Assembly (NCBI GenBank): GCA_904393835.1
Contig: CAJFNC010000014.1
Location: 1-47,848 of the forward strand
DNA length: 47,848 nt
From: an uncultured Ruminococcus sp.
GTDB lineage: Bacteria > Bacillota > Clostridia > Oscillospirales > Acutalibacteraceae
Direction: 5' to 3'
Part shown: positions 26,559 through 35,264 of the stretch, piece by piece
Numbering within the stretch: position 1 is the stretch's first letter
How the letters are laid out: the number at the start of each line of letters is the position of its first letter
The notes under the pieces: generated by a model
What the model was told of the DNA's origin: nothing
Databases searched by the model: none
What the model saw: only the letters and a program-made list of their open reading frames with translations
Position numbers and translations under genes: made by a program

Positions 26559-27422
26559 TTATTTATTTACGTCGCGGTGCTGAATAATACATTTGTATCC
26601 CTTTTGCACAAAATGCTCGTCCAATTTACGAGCAAGAGTTACGCTTCGATGTTTGCCTCCTGTACATCCTACACCGACTACCAGTTCGCTTTTTCCCTCT
26701 TTTTGGTACAGCGGAACAGAAAAATCAAGGAGATTTAAAGTTCTGCGTAAAAATTCACGAGTATCATCGCTGTTCATTACATACTCTCTTACTTTTTTGT
26801 CCAAGCCTGTCAACGGCTTGAGTTCGGGTATGTAGAACGGGTTTGGCAAACATCTTACATCGAGAATCATATCTGCTTCAAGAGGGATTCCGTACTTAAA
26901 TCCGAACGACATAAAAGTCAGAGTAATGCTTTGTGTCGTATCCTCCATAAACATTGATAAAACGCGCTCTCTGAGCTGTTTATTTGACATATATGTTGTG
27001 TCAATTTTAAAGTCGGATATACGCTTTATCGGAATATAAAGAGCTTTTTCAAGCTCAACTGCCTCGGCAACCGAACCATCCTTAATTCGCTCGGACAGCG
27101 GGTGACGGCGTCGTGTTTCCTTGTATCTTACAATAAGACAATCCGTTTTTGCGTCAATAAACAGTATATTTGAATCCTTGTGTTCGGCTTTGAAAGTTTC
27201 AAGCTGATTGTACATTTCTTCAAAATTATCAGTGCCGCGCACATCAACAACAACTGCGGCACGTTTCATCATACTGTCCTTTGACGCGGAACAAAGGTTA
27301 TACAACGTAGGGAGCAATGAGGCGGGGAGGTTATCTACGCAATAATATCCGATGTCTTCGAGCACGTGCAAGGCGGTTGTTTTACCCGCCCCTGACATTC
27401 CTGTTATTATAACAAATTCCAT
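26559..27422 (-). CDS. rapZ: RNase adapter RapZ / nucleotide-binding YvcJ
   Basis: This protein of about 287 residues carries the P-loop G-M-S-G-A-G-K-T near residues 8-15 and a Walker B-like F-I-D-A. The C-terminal part has the V-G-C-T-G-G-K-H-R-S-V signature. YvcJ/RapZ binds nucleotides; in E. coli RapZ guides RNase E to a small RNA, while its role in Firmicutes is less clear. ATG 27422 is preferred to the adjacent TTG 27425 because GGGTGAT lies just upstream. It is 14 bases past murB. Confidence 0.92.
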   Translation of the reverse strand: MEFVIITGMSGAGKTTALHVLEDIGYYCVDNLPASLLPTLYNLCSASKDSMMKRAAVVVDVRGTDNFEEMYNQLETFKAEHKDSNILFIDAKTDCLIVRYKETRRRHPLSERIKDGSVAEAVELEKALYIPIKRISDFKIDTTYMSNKQLRERVLSMFMEDTTQSITLTFMSFGFKYGIPLEADMILDVRCLPNPFYIPELKPLTGLDKKVREYVMNSDDTREFLRRTLNLLDFSVPLYQKEGKSELVVGVGCTGGKHRSVTLARKLDEHFVQKGYKCIIQHRDVNK

Positions 27423-27439
27423 CAAATCACCCTATTCTT

Positions 27440-28345
27440 TTAAAGCATAATTATTTCACATTCAAGAGTATATCCGGTTTTGTCTTTTACCTCGGTTTTT
27501 ATCTCATTAATGAGTTTCTTTACGTCGTCAGCCGTTGCGTGGGACTTGTTTATGATAAAGCCCGCGTGTTTTTCCGATACCTGGGCACCGCCTACGGATT
27601 TTCCTTTTAATCCGCACTGTTCAATCAACGCGCCGGCATAATTGCCCTGCGGGCGCTTAAACACACTGCCTGCGCTCGGATACTCAAGGGGCTGCTTGCT
27701 GCTTCTTCTGTCAAAATAATCTTTCATTCTTTCTTCAATATCCTTCGGGCTGTCTTTTTTAAGTTTTAATGTAACACCCGTGATAATAAGTTTTTCGTTG
27801 CGGAAAACGCTTTTGCGGTATCCAAAATTAAGTTGATTCTTTTCAATGCGACCGATTTTACCATCGGAACTTATATAAGACGCACTGTAAACAACATCTT
27901 TCATTTCTCCGCCGTAAGCGCCTGCATTCATAAATACAGCTCCGCCGACTGTGCCGGGAATACCCCAAGCAAATTCCAGTCCGGAAAGTCCGCATTTTTG
28001 AGCAAATTTGCATAGTGCGGAAAGCGTAGCCCCCGCACCGCAATATACGGTAGTGTCATCAATCAGCGTTATATCTTTAAATTCTCCGTCAAGGCGCAAT
28101 ACTACGCCCCTTATTCCGTTATCGCCGACAAGCACGTTGCTGCCGTTGCCCAAAAGAAAATAATTAATATTACATTTTTTACATTCTTTTAAGATTGCGC
28201 TGAGCTTGCTCAAGGTTTTGACTTTTACATATGTATCAGCCGTACCCCCTATTTTAAAAGTTGTATGCCTGTTCATCGGCTCATCTTTGCGTGCATCGCA
28301 GTTAAGAATTTTTGCAAGGTCATAAATTGCGTCGGTTCTATCCAT
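27440..28345 (-). CDS. murB: UDP-N-acetylenolpyruvoylglucosamine reductase
   Basis: This 301-residue FAD enzyme performs the NADPH-dependent reduction that yields UDP-MurNAc in peptidoglycan synthesis. FAD-binding motifs include N-R-H-T-T-F-K-I-G-G, G-N-G-S-N-V-L-V and G-I-P-G-T-V-G-G-A-V-F-M-N-A-G-A-Y-G-G-E-M. The catalytic serine region is P-S-A-G-S-V-F-K-R-P and the C-terminal glutamate occurs in L-E-C-E. The sequence fits the shorter type II MurB without the Tyr loop. It lies between the PHP gene and rapZ. Confidence 0.95.
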   Translation of the reverse strand: MDRTDAIYDLAKILNCDARKDEPMNRHTTFKIGGTADTYVKVKTLSKLSAILKECKKCNINYFLLGNGSNVLVGDNGIRGVVLRLDGEFKDITLIDDTTVYCGAGATLSALCKFAQKCGLSGLEFAWGIPGTVGGAVFMNAGAYGGEMKDVVYSASYISSDGKIGRIEKNQLNFGYRKSVFRNEKLIITGVTLKLKKDSPKDIEERMKDYFDRRSSKQPLEYPSAGSVFKRPQGNYAGALIEQCGLKGKSVGGAQVSEKHAGFIINKSHATADDVKKLINEIKTEVKDKTGYTLECEIIML

Positions 28346-28368
28346 AATAATTCAGTAACTCCAATTAA

Positions 28369-29088
28369 TTAATATTTTAAACCACATTCATCAAGATATG
28401 ATTTCATTCTGTCAACGTCTGTATTAACTATAAGCATTTCTGGAAAATCAATGTCTTTGAGCATCTGTAATGTTTTATCGGCTTTACCCAAAGTATGCGT
28501 AAAATGAGAATCAGTGTCAACACATATTCTTGCGCCGTATTTCATACATTTTTCGGCTATTTTAATGCAATTTGGTTTATGACTTTTGTTATATCTGAAT
28601 GCAGAATCGTTAATTTCTATAAGTTTTCCCTGCTTTGCCATTTCTTTAATGACAGTATCATAATCATACTTAAAATAATCCGAACCGCTGTGTCCTATTA
28701 TGTTTACATTCGGATTTTGAGCAAGATTAAGATACGCATTCGTACACTTTTCAACGGTAGCCTCACCGTCAATTGTAAGCGTATGCAACGACGCTACAAT
28801 AATATCAAGCGAGTGCTGAAGAGATTCTTCAACGTCAATATTGCCGTCATAGTCGCATATGTTTGCCTCAATCCCTTTCAACAAACGCACCCCCTCCACA
28901 TAATCCGGAATAACGGGCAACGATTCAAAATAGAACGGTCCCGGAGCTCCCGGCATTGAGCGCGCGTGGTCTGTAACGGCAATTGCAAAAAGTCCGAGCT
29001 TTTGTGCCTGCGTTGCCATTTCTGTAATTGTGGCGTATGCGTGTGTCGATGCTATTGTATGTGTGTGTAAATCTGCAACCAATTTCAT
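28369..29088 (-). CDS. PHP-domain phosphatase, YcdX family
   Basis: This 239-residue PHP-domain hydrolase starts A-D-L-H-T-H-T-I-A-S-T-H-A, the first metal-ligand strand. Later ligands are V-T-D-H-A, K-G-I-E-A-N, V-A-S-L-H, I-G-H-S-G and C-V-D-T-D-S-H. The family acts as zinc-dependent phosphatases; the natural substrate is not established. It is encoded 4 bases after hprK and upstream of murB, a position conserved in many Clostridia, which suggests co-expression rather than a shared reaction. Confidence 0.85.
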   Translation of the reverse strand: MKLVADLHTHTIASTHAYATITEMATQAQKLGLFAIAVTDHARSMPGAPGPFYFESLPVIPDYVEGVRLLKGIEANICDYDGNIDVEESLQHSLDIIVASLHTLTIDGEATVEKCTNAYLNLAQNPNVNIIGHSGSDYFKYDYDTVIKEMAKQGKLIEINDSAFRYNKSHKPNCIKIAEKCMKYGARICVDTDSHFTHTLGKADKTLQMLKDIDFPEMLIVNTDVDRMKSYLDECGLKY

Positions 29089-29092
29089 ATTT

Positions 29093-30061
29093 TTATTCCC
29101 ACTTATCTACAATTGTTTTCGGTGACTCTTTAATGTCATGAACATCCATACCCAGACTTACCAAAAGGTCTTTTGCCGCATTGTAGCCCATCTTCTTTTG
29201 ACGGTTATTCATGGCGGCTACTTCGATAATAACCGCGAGGTTACGACCCGGTTTAACGGGAATTGTAAGCGCAGGAACTTCTACCCCGAGAATGTCCATA
29301 TACTGGTTATCAAGTCCTATTCTGTCATATACTTTGGCGCTGTCCCAAAGTTCCAGATTGATTACTATATCGATTTTTTCCTGCATTTTTACGGCGCCCA
29401 TACCAAAAAGCTGACGCGCGTTAATAATACCTATGCCCCTGAGTTCGATAAAATGACGTATATTTTCCGGAGACGTGCCTATAAGCGTGGTGCCGGAAGT
29501 TTTTCTTATTTCGACCGCGTCATCTGCCACAAGTCTGTGACCGCGTTTGATAAGTTCAATTGCCGTTTCACTTTTACCGACGCCGCTGTCACCGGTCAGC
29601 AGACAGCCCTCGCCGTAAACCTCAACAAGTACACCGTGACGTGTAATTCTCGGGGCAAGCTCTTTGTTTAGATAATGTACAAGGTTAGCTGTTAAATCTG
29701 ATGTACTCTCGTCAGAGCTGAAAATTGAAACCTTGTGAAGCTTGGCGCTTTCCATTATTGCCGGAGACGGTTCAATGTTTCGGCATATGATTACGCACGG
29801 AGGGCCGAAGCTGAAAATCGAGTCGATAACCATTCTCTGAGCTTCGGAACCGAATCTGCCGAGATATGAAAACTCGGTATTGCCGAGCACCTGTATTCTT
29901 TTGTTGTCAAAAAACTCAAAATAACCCGTCAGCTCAAGACCCGGTCGGTTAATTTCTACCGTAGTTATTTTTATTTCATCATAGTTTTCGGCAACATAAA
30001 TTTTTTGAAGATTTAATTTTTCCACAATACTGGATAATGGTACAGAAAATTCAACTGACAT
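29093..30061 (-). CDS. hprK: HPr kinase/phosphorylase
   Basis: This 322-residue bifunctional enzyme phosphorylates and dephosphorylates serine 46 of HPr, governing carbon catabolite repression. It has the conserved R-H-G-V-L-V-E-V-Y-G region (H142), the P-loop G-D-S-G-V-G-K-S (157-164), and the K3-type motif E-L-R-G-I-G-I-I-N-A-R. Length is normal. It is the first gene of the long minus-strand cluster; a likely promoter lies at 30118-30146. No HPr gene is in the window. Confidence 0.95.
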   Translation of the reverse strand: MSVEFSVPLSSIVEKLNLQKIYVAENYDEIKITTVEINRPGLELTGYFEFFDNKRIQVLGNTEFSYLGRFGSEAQRMVIDSIFSFGPPCVIICRNIEPSPAIMESAKLHKVSIFSSDESTSDLTANLVHYLNKELAPRITRHGVLVEVYGEGCLLTGDSGVGKSETAIELIKRGHRLVADDAVEIRKTSGTTLIGTSPENIRHFIELRGIGIINARQLFGMGAVKMQEKIDIVINLELWDSAKVYDRIGLDNQYMDILGVEVPALTIPVKPGRNLAVIIEVAAMNNRQKKMGYNAAKDLLVSLGMDVHDIKESPKTIVDKWE

Positions 30062-30117
30062 ATACTCACCGCCTTATAGAAAAGATAATAGAATTTTCCT
30101 TGTATATATTCTATATT

Positions 30118-30146
30118 ATTATACACCATAAAACAGTTTGTATAAA
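30118..30146 (-). promoter_or_regulatory. putative promoter of the hprK cluster
   Basis: On the minus strand TTTATA (30141-30146), 17 bases, then TATAAT (30118-30123) precedes hprK by about 57 bases. The -10 is perfect and the -35 matches 4 of 6 positions. No clear terminator separates gerC from hprK, so readthrough from the spore operon is possible. Confidence 0.45.
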
Positions 30147-30177
30147 GTCTTTTAATGAATTATTTTTCATTTTTTAA

Positions 30178-30789
30178 TTATTTTTCCCAATTTTTGATAT
30201 ATATCTCTCCTTTTTCTGCTTTTAATTCTTCATCAGAAGTAATATAAGAAACGTCAATTATAAGATTATTATTTTCATAAATTTTATTGAAAACAGACAG
30301 GCAATTTATTGATACATCTTTATTATTTTTCTTCAACAGATTTATATACTCTTTAATACTTTCAAGGTATTTACTGTTCTTTTTCATACCGCTCAATGTG
30401 TTTTTGTCGCACAGAGTAAAATATGAAACCGGTGAAATTTCTGAATTTTTCGCAATATAAGTCAAGTCCTTTTGCAAACACTCAGCGTATATTTTTTCAT
30501 TAACCGCGAACAACTCGAATTTTGAGAGAGAAAGTTCGGGAATATAGCTTTTTCGTGCTTTTTTGCAGGCTTCTTCAAAGCTGTTCGCCTCAATCGAAAC
30601 AACATTCGGTTTGTCGTTGCTGTTTAGTAAAAAGAATATATACGACAATCCGTTTTCACCCGAATCCACCGCCACTGTTTCCGCCAGAGAAGCCTTATCT
30701 ATTTGTTTTGACGGAGAACAGCCTGAAACGGTTATACTTACCAATATAAACAATACTGACAAAATTAAACTTACTGCTTTTTTACACAT
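30178..30789 (-). CDS. gerC: short GerC-like spore germination lipoprotein
   Basis: This lipoprotein of about 203 residues has a signal peptide with lipobox S-V-S-G-C. It is the third gene of a gerA-type operon, so it should be the GerC/Ger(x)C subunit on the outer face of the spore inner membrane. It keeps an N-terminal strand region typical of Ger(x)C, but the usual protein is about 370-400 residues, so the C-terminal domains are absent. No frameshift is visible: the frame ends cleanly (N-W-E-K). The start at 30789 overlaps the gerB stop by 8 bases and has an excellent AGGAGGG, which rules out a longer in-frame start at 30813. Identity rests largely on context. Confidence 0.65.
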   Translation of the reverse strand: MCKKAVSLILSVLFILVSITVSGCSPSKQIDKASLAETVAVDSGENGLSYIFFLLNSNDKPNVVSIEANSFEEACKKARKSYIPELSLSKFELFAVNEKIYAECLQKDLTYIAKNSEISPVSYFTLCDKNTLSGMKKNSKYLESIKEYINLLKKNNKDVSINCLSVFNKIYENNNLIIDVSYITSDEELKAEKGEIYIKNWEK

Positions 30790-31834
30790 TGGTATCCCTC
30801 CTGTACAACGCAAGGTTTATTGCCGGCAGCACAAGCGATACCACCACCGTCATAATGTTTAAAATTATTTGATTTGTAAGAACATCTCTTACAGATTCAA
30901 TATTTTGTGCACAAAACAACAGAATTGCCGTCGGCAAAATGAAGAGCAGGTAATGCTTGCCGTTGGTATTAAAAGCTGATTTTTTAATACAGCAAAGGCA
31001 GAGTGAAACAAGTATAAATACTGATATTGTTGATACAAAAAGATACAATCCCTCTATTCCTCCTACAGAGCCCAACAGAGATGATTTTGAAAGCAGAAAC
31101 CCGGAGTATTCCTGCATATGAGCGTAACTGCCGAGCGCAAACCTAATAAAAAACGCAAAAGCGGTAAAAATCAATAAAGCCGCAGCAAATAAAACGAATA
31201 CCGAACGCAACTTAAATTTTTCTGATTTATTTTGGAGAACAAGGCATATTACCGCTGTAAAAGAAATTGAAAATGTGTTTGACATAACGTCAAAAAATCC
31301 CGAGGGATTTCCGCTGAATCCGAAATCGGCAACGCTTAAGTCAATGTTTAAAATATTTCCGCAAAAGATTAGCAGAAGGCTGACTGCAGTTATTACCGAA
31401 ATAATCAGAGCACATCGGGCAATAGCATTTGCTCCCTTATATGACGAATACGCGCATAATATTAAAAGAATAAGTCCTATTCCGAAAAGAGATGCGTTTT
31501 GGTTGAATTTTTTTGAAAACATATCAGAATATTTCAGCAGAATGTATGAAATAAGCCACACAAAATACACACAGTAAATTAGTGCCGTAACAAATGAACC
31601 GACAACGGTTTTTCGATATAGACAGCGTACGTCCGCACATTTAGTATATTTTTGACTTACATATACAAGGCAAAACAGAACAGCCGATGCTGCTATTCCA
31701 ACAAAGGTTGATACAAATTCATATAAAAATGTCTGTTTGTCGGCCGATTTAATATTCTCAAGCAGAATTACAGGCAACATACATATAAGCAAAGTGATTA
31801 ACATTCTGTTAGATGGAATTTTAATTTGCGTCAA
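30782..31834 (-). CDS. gerB: GerB-family spore germination permease
   Basis: This 350-residue inner-membrane protein has about 10 helices, as in the amino-acid-permease-like GerAB family. With GerA and GerC it forms a germinant receptor that senses small molecules and triggers release of spore contents. The start is TTG at 31834, supported by GGAGG six bases upstream. It begins 2 bases after gerA. Family membership is clear from length, hydrophobic profile and operon; the germinant cannot be predicted. Confidence 0.85.
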   Translation of the reverse strand: MTQIKIPSNRMLITLLICMLPVILLENIKSADKQTFLYEFVSTFVGIAASAVLFCLVYVSQKYTKCADVRCLYRKTVVGSFVTALIYCVYFVWLISYILLKYSDMFSKKFNQNASLFGIGLILLILCAYSSYKGANAIARCALIISVITAVSLLLIFCGNILNIDLSVADFGFSGNPSGFFDVMSNTFSISFTAVICLVLQNKSEKFKLRSVFVLFAAALLIFTAFAFFIRFALGSYAHMQEYSGFLLSKSSLLGSVGGIEGLYLFVSTISVFILVSLCLCCIKKSAFNTNGKHYLLFILPTAILLFCAQNIESVRDVLTNQIILNIMTVVVSLVLPAINLALYRRDTNV

Positions 31835-31836
31835 GA

Positions 31837-33291
31837 TTAATCCTCCTCTTTTTCGGAGAAACGTTGGATTTTTATGGTGTGCTTTGAAAGTTTTTTCCAG
31901 CTTGAGCGTATAAACACATCACGCATACTCTGAAGCGAAAACGGCGCCAGCGATGACATATAAGGAACGCCCAAAGAGGTTTTTGAACACATATTTACAA
32001 GAACAATTGCCGTGGCAAGTATTATTCCCCACATTCCGAAAAGTCCTCCGACAGTTATAAACAGAAATCTCAGAACAGTAATTGTCGGATACATCGGCGA
32101 TGTTACATAGCTGCAAATTGCCGCAGTTGCCACCACCATAAGAGTTGATGATGAAATAATTCCGGCGCTGACGGCACTTTCGCCGATTACAAGCGCTCCC
32201 ACTATACTTACTGCGTGCCCGAGAGGTTTTGGTATTCTGAGTCCTGCTTCTCTCATTATTTCATAGACAATTGTAATCAAAAACACTTCAAGCGTAACAG
32301 GAAGCGGTGTTTGTGAAATAGATTCGGAGGTTTTTATTAAAAGACCCGTCGGAAAATATTCGGGGTGATACTGAGCAAAAGCCGTATATACTCCCGGCAA
32401 AAACACGGCGATTATAAAAGACAGATATTTTAAAATTCTGATAAATGACGCATAGTACGGTCGGTTGGAGTAATCATCAACACTCTGAAATTCCTCGACA
32501 AAAAGATGAGGTAAAATTATTACCGACGGCGTTCCGTCCACGAGTATAGCTATTCTTCCCTCTGTCAGCTTACCGCATACGGTGTCGGGGCGTTCGGAAA
32601 TTCCCACGCCTGAGAAGATTGACTTTGAGCTGTTGTCCTCGAGATAGTCGGAAAGATACCCCGAAGCAAGAACAGTATCGAGATTGCAGCCGTTTAACCT
32701 GTCTCGCACCTTTTCTAACAAATTCTCAGATACGCTCTTTTGAAGATAACAGAGCATCAGCTGAGTTTTTGAATTTTTGCCTACAGTCACCGTTTCAAAA
32801 ACCAAATCGGGACTTTTTATTCTGCGACGGATTAGCGTCATATTTATTCTGAGCGGTTCTGTAAAGCCTTCTCTTGAACCTCTTTGAACGACTTCGCTTT
32901 CCGGCTCGGTAACGCTCCGAAATGAAAAGCCCTGTGAACCGATTGCAAGCATCTGCTTTGTGCCGTCCAGCAATATGAGTGCGAATCCCGATGTTGCAAA
33001 CATAACAGTCTCTTCAAGCGTGTTAAATTTTACAATTTCGCTTGATGTAAGCACGCTTTTTTGAATTTCGTCAATCATTGAGTCGGAATCAGATTGAGCA
33101 AATTTATAATCAAGCAGCGGTTCAATTATTGAAATTGCAACCGTATCCTTTGAACACATTCCCTCAATTGTAACTATCGCAGCTTTTTTATTGTCTGAAC
33201 TGTTCAAATTCATTTCACGAACGGTTAGGTCCGCCGAATTAGCGAACAACTCTTTTAAAGCCGATATATTTTCTTTTAATGAACTATACAT
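31837..33291 (-). CDS. gerA: GerA-family spore germination protein
   Basis: This protein of about 484 residues has the layout of GerAA/SpoVAF proteins. A cytoplasmic N-terminal half of about 280 residues has the family motifs R-G-S-R-E-G-F-T-E and N-M-T-L-I-R-R-R-I-K. A motif V-D-G-T-P-S-V-I-I-L-P follows near 255. Then come four or five membrane helices with P-K-P-L-G-H-A-V-S-I-V-G-A-L-V-I-G-E-S-A-V and a basic C-terminal tail. The ATG at 33291 fits GGTGAT at short spacing better than the GTG at 33300, which lies within the ribosome-binding site. A sigma-G-like promoter is 16-44 bases upstream. The operon order gerA-gerB-gerC is classical. Confidence 0.93.
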   Translation of the reverse strand: MYSSLKENISALKELFANSADLTVREMNLNSSDNKKAAIVTIEGMCSKDTVAISIIEPLLDYKFAQSDSDSMIDEIQKSVLTSSEIVKFNTLEETVMFATSGFALILLDGTKQMLAIGSQGFSFRSVTEPESEVVQRGSREGFTEPLRINMTLIRRRIKSPDLVFETVTVGKNSKTQLMLCYLQKSVSENLLEKVRDRLNGCNLDTVLASGYLSDYLEDNSSKSIFSGVGISERPDTVCGKLTEGRIAILVDGTPSVIILPHLFVEEFQSVDDYSNRPYYASFIRILKYLSFIIAVFLPGVYTAFAQYHPEYFPTGLLIKTSESISQTPLPVTLEVFLITIVYEIMREAGLRIPKPLGHAVSIVGALVIGESAVSAGIISSSTLMVVATAAICSYVTSPMYPTITVLRFLFITVGGLFGMWGIILATAIVLVNMCSKTSLGVPYMSSLAPFSLQSMRDVFIRSSWKKLSKHTIKIQRFSEKEED

Positions 33292-33306
33292 ATTTATCAC
33301 CGTTTA

Positions 33307-33335
33307 TAGAATTTGCCAAATAATTTTAAATATCC
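33307..33335 (-). promoter_or_regulatory. sigma-G-like promoter for the gerA operon
   Basis: On the minus strand GGATA (33331-33335), a 17-base spacer and AATTCTA (33307-33313) resemble the forespore sigma-G pattern (-35 GNATR, -10 CATNNTA), with one mismatch at the first -10 base. It sits 16 bases before the gerA start. Known gerA operons are sigma-G dependent. Confidence 0.5.
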
Positions 33336-33337
33336 GT

Positions 33338-33366
33338 GAATATGGCATATTTATGTGCAAATATTA
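33338..33366 (+). promoter_or_regulatory. sigma-G-like promoter for the DUF421-DUF4363 pair
   Basis: GAATA (33338-33342), a 17-base spacer and AATATTA (33360-33366) match the same pattern and carry the same single deviation as the gerA promoter. The two -35 elements lie back to back, two bases apart. The first gene starts at 33381. Confidence 0.5.
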
Positions 33367-33380
33367 TAAGTGGTGATAAA

Positions 33381-34049
33381 ATGTTAATTTCGGTAATAAG
33401 AACTTTAATTGTATATGTATTCATTATCATTGCAGTACGCCTTATGGGTAAAAGGCAGATAAGCGATATGCAGCCCAGTGAGCTGGTTATTACTCTGGTA
33501 ATTTCCGATATTGCTGCTATTCCCATGCAAAATACTTCTCAGCCGTTGCTCAGCGGTATTATACCGGTGCTTATGCTGGTTGCCCTTGAGATTTTGACAA
33601 GTATATTGATGATGAAAAGCGGAAAATTCAGAAAAATTTTATGTGGCAGTCCCGTAGTTGTTATTGAGGACGGAAAGCTGCTGCAAAATCAGATGAAACG
33701 CCTGCGGCTGACAATTGAGGATTTGTGTATTCAACTCAGGCAGCAGGACGTGTTCTCTATTGAAGATGTGCAATACTGCATTGTAGAAACAAACGGAACT
33801 GTCAGCGTTCTTGAAAAACCGCAAAAGAGAAAACCGTGCGCCGATGATTTTAATATAAAGATACCCGATAATAAGATAGAAACCGTAGTTATCAGCGATG
33901 GTAATATACTTGATAATTCACTGAAACTGTGCCGTAAAAGTAAAAAATATCTTATGGATATTTTACGTCACGAAAAAGTAAATGAAAAAGATGTTTTTCT
34001 GATGACGCTTGACGCAAACGGTAAATATAATTTAATTATGAAGGAATGA
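33381..34049 (+). CDS. DUF421 (YetF-like) membrane protein
   Basis: This protein of about 222 residues has three N-terminal helices, then a cytoplasmic region beginning R-G-K-R-Q-I-S-D-M-Q-P-S-E-L-V-I-T-L-like (seen as M-G-K-R-Q-I-S-D-M-Q). It then has the small repeat domain with V-V-I-E-D-G-K-L and L-R-Q-Q-D-V-F-S-I-E-D-V. This is the YetF/YrbG layout (DUF421). DUF421 proteins occur in spore-former germination and spore-resistance loci, but the molecular function is not settled. ATG 33381 is chosen because GGTGAT is just upstream; the in-frame ATG at 33336 would add a poor leader. It is divergent from gerA and followed by DUF4363 after 6 bases, the usual pair. Confidence 0.85.
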   Translation: MLISVIRTLIVYVFIIIAVRLMGKRQISDMQPSELVITLVISDIAAIPMQNTSQPLLSGIIPVLMLVALEILTSILMMKSGKFRKILCGSPVVVIEDGKLLQNQMKRLRLTIEDLCIQLRQQDVFSIEDVQYCIVETNGTVSVLEKPQKRKPCADDFNIKIPDNKIETVVISDGNILDNSLKLCRKSKKYLMDILRHEKVNEKDVFLMTLDANGKYNLIMKE

Positions 34050-34055
34050 TATTTC

Positions 34056-34436
34056 TTGAAAAGAATTTACGCCTCAATTGCTTTTATTTTAATATGTTTT
34101 ACAGTCTCCGGTATTGAACTGGGATATATAAGCGCAAAGGTTGAAAATTTTACTTCGCTGATAGAAAACGCTGATAATCAGATGAAGAAAACAAACTTTG
34201 AAGAGGCTGTAAACATTTGTACGCAGACCGAAGAACAATGGAACAACAGTGTAAGCGCAATTGACTCATTTTTAATTCACGACTATGTGGACAAAATAGG
34301 AGAAAGTATTTCTCTTATGAAAACTTATGCGGAAAATTGCGCACCCGCTGATTACTTTGCGGAAAGCAAAAGAGCAAAAAAACAACTCGCTTCCATTAAA
34401 GAAAGCGAGTATCCTATTTTTGAAAATATTGTATGA
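34056..34436 (+). CDS. DUF4363 family protein
   Basis: This 126-residue protein has one N-terminal helix (S-I-A-F-I-L-I-C-F-T-V-S-G-I-E) serving as signal or anchor, then a mostly helical extracytoplasmic domain with E-x-W-N-x-S-V and D-Y-V-D-K-I. This fits DUF4363, typically encoded right after a DUF421 gene. The role is unknown; here the pair is back to back with a germinant-receptor operon. The start is TTG at 34056, preceded by AAGGAA. The stop abuts the zinc permease stop with no spacing (TGA|TCA). Confidence 0.75.
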   Translation: MKRIYASIAFILICFTVSGIELGYISAKVENFTSLIENADNQMKKTNFEEAVNICTQTEEQWNNSVSAIDSFLIHDYVDKIGESISLMKTYAENCAPADYFAESKRAKKQLASIKESEYPIFENIV

Positions 34437-35264
34437 TCAGCTTTTGATAATACGAGTTTTTACTGCCTCAACAGCTGCAAATATCAAAAATACCGCAGCG
34501 TTCGCTATTACTACGCTTGCTCCGGCAGGCGTGTCAAGCGAATACGAGGCATACATACCGACAAAAAAGCAGCATATTGAAAGTATTCCCGAGCAAATAA
34601 TTACTGTTTTAAAATGCTTGCATAAACGCATTGAGGAAAGAGCGGGAAAAATTATGAGCGCGGATATTAACAGCGTGCCCATTATTCTCATTCCGATTAC
34701 TATTGTCATAGCCGTGAGCAAAGCTATAACAGTGTTGTATACACCCGTTCTTAAACCGGTAGCTTTTGAAAAGCTCTCGTCGAAAGTAACTGCGAAAATT
34801 TTATTGTAGAAAATTACAAATACTACAATTACCGCAACTGCAAGTATCCCGCACATAACGGCATCGGCTGTGGTTGTTGCCAGAATACTTCCGAATAGAT
34901 AAGAATTTAGGTCGGTATTTACACCGGAAATACTAACGGCTGCAACTCCCACTGCAAGTGACGTGCTTGAAATAATTGCGATAGCCGCATCGCCGTTAAT
35001 TTTGCTGTTTTCGGAAAGCCTTAAAAGCAGAAACGCCGCGATAATAACTACTGGAACAGCGACCTCAAGCGGTGCCAGATTTAACGCCGCCGCAACTGCA
35101 AGCGCTCCGAATCCGACGTGAGACAGTCCGTCTCCAATCATAGAATAACGTTTGAGCACAAGTGTTACTCCCAAAAGCGACGCGCACAACGACACGAGTA
35201 TTCCTACAATAAACGCTCTGATTATGAAATTGTACGAAAACATTTCAACAAGAGTTTGTATCAT
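34437..35264 (-). CDS. znuB: zinc/manganese ABC transporter permease
   Basis: This 275-residue inner-membrane permease has about eight helices and belongs to the ABC-3 family. It shows the motifs S-L-L-G-V-T-L-V-L-K-R-Y-S-M-I-G-D-G-L-S-H-V-G-F near the start and M-R-I-M-G-T-L-L-I-S-A-L-I-I-F-P-A-L near residue 210. It should carry metal delivered by ZnuA, driven by ZnuC. The start overlaps the znuC stop by ATGA. It is convergent with the DUF4363 gene, sharing a zero-gap boundary without a visible terminator. Confidence 0.88.
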   Translation of the reverse strand: MIQTLVEMFSYNFIIRAFIVGILVSLCASLLGVTLVLKRYSMIGDGLSHVGFGALAVAAALNLAPLEVAVPVVIIAAFLLLRLSENSKINGDAAIAIISSTSLAVGVAAVSISGVNTDLNSYLFGSILATTTADAVMCGILAVAVIVVFVIFYNKIFAVTFDESFSKATGLRTGVYNTVIALLTAMTIVIGMRIMGTLLISALIIFPALSSMRLCKHFKTVIICSGILSICCFFVGMYASYSLDTPAGASVVIANAAVFLIFAAVEAVKTRIIKS

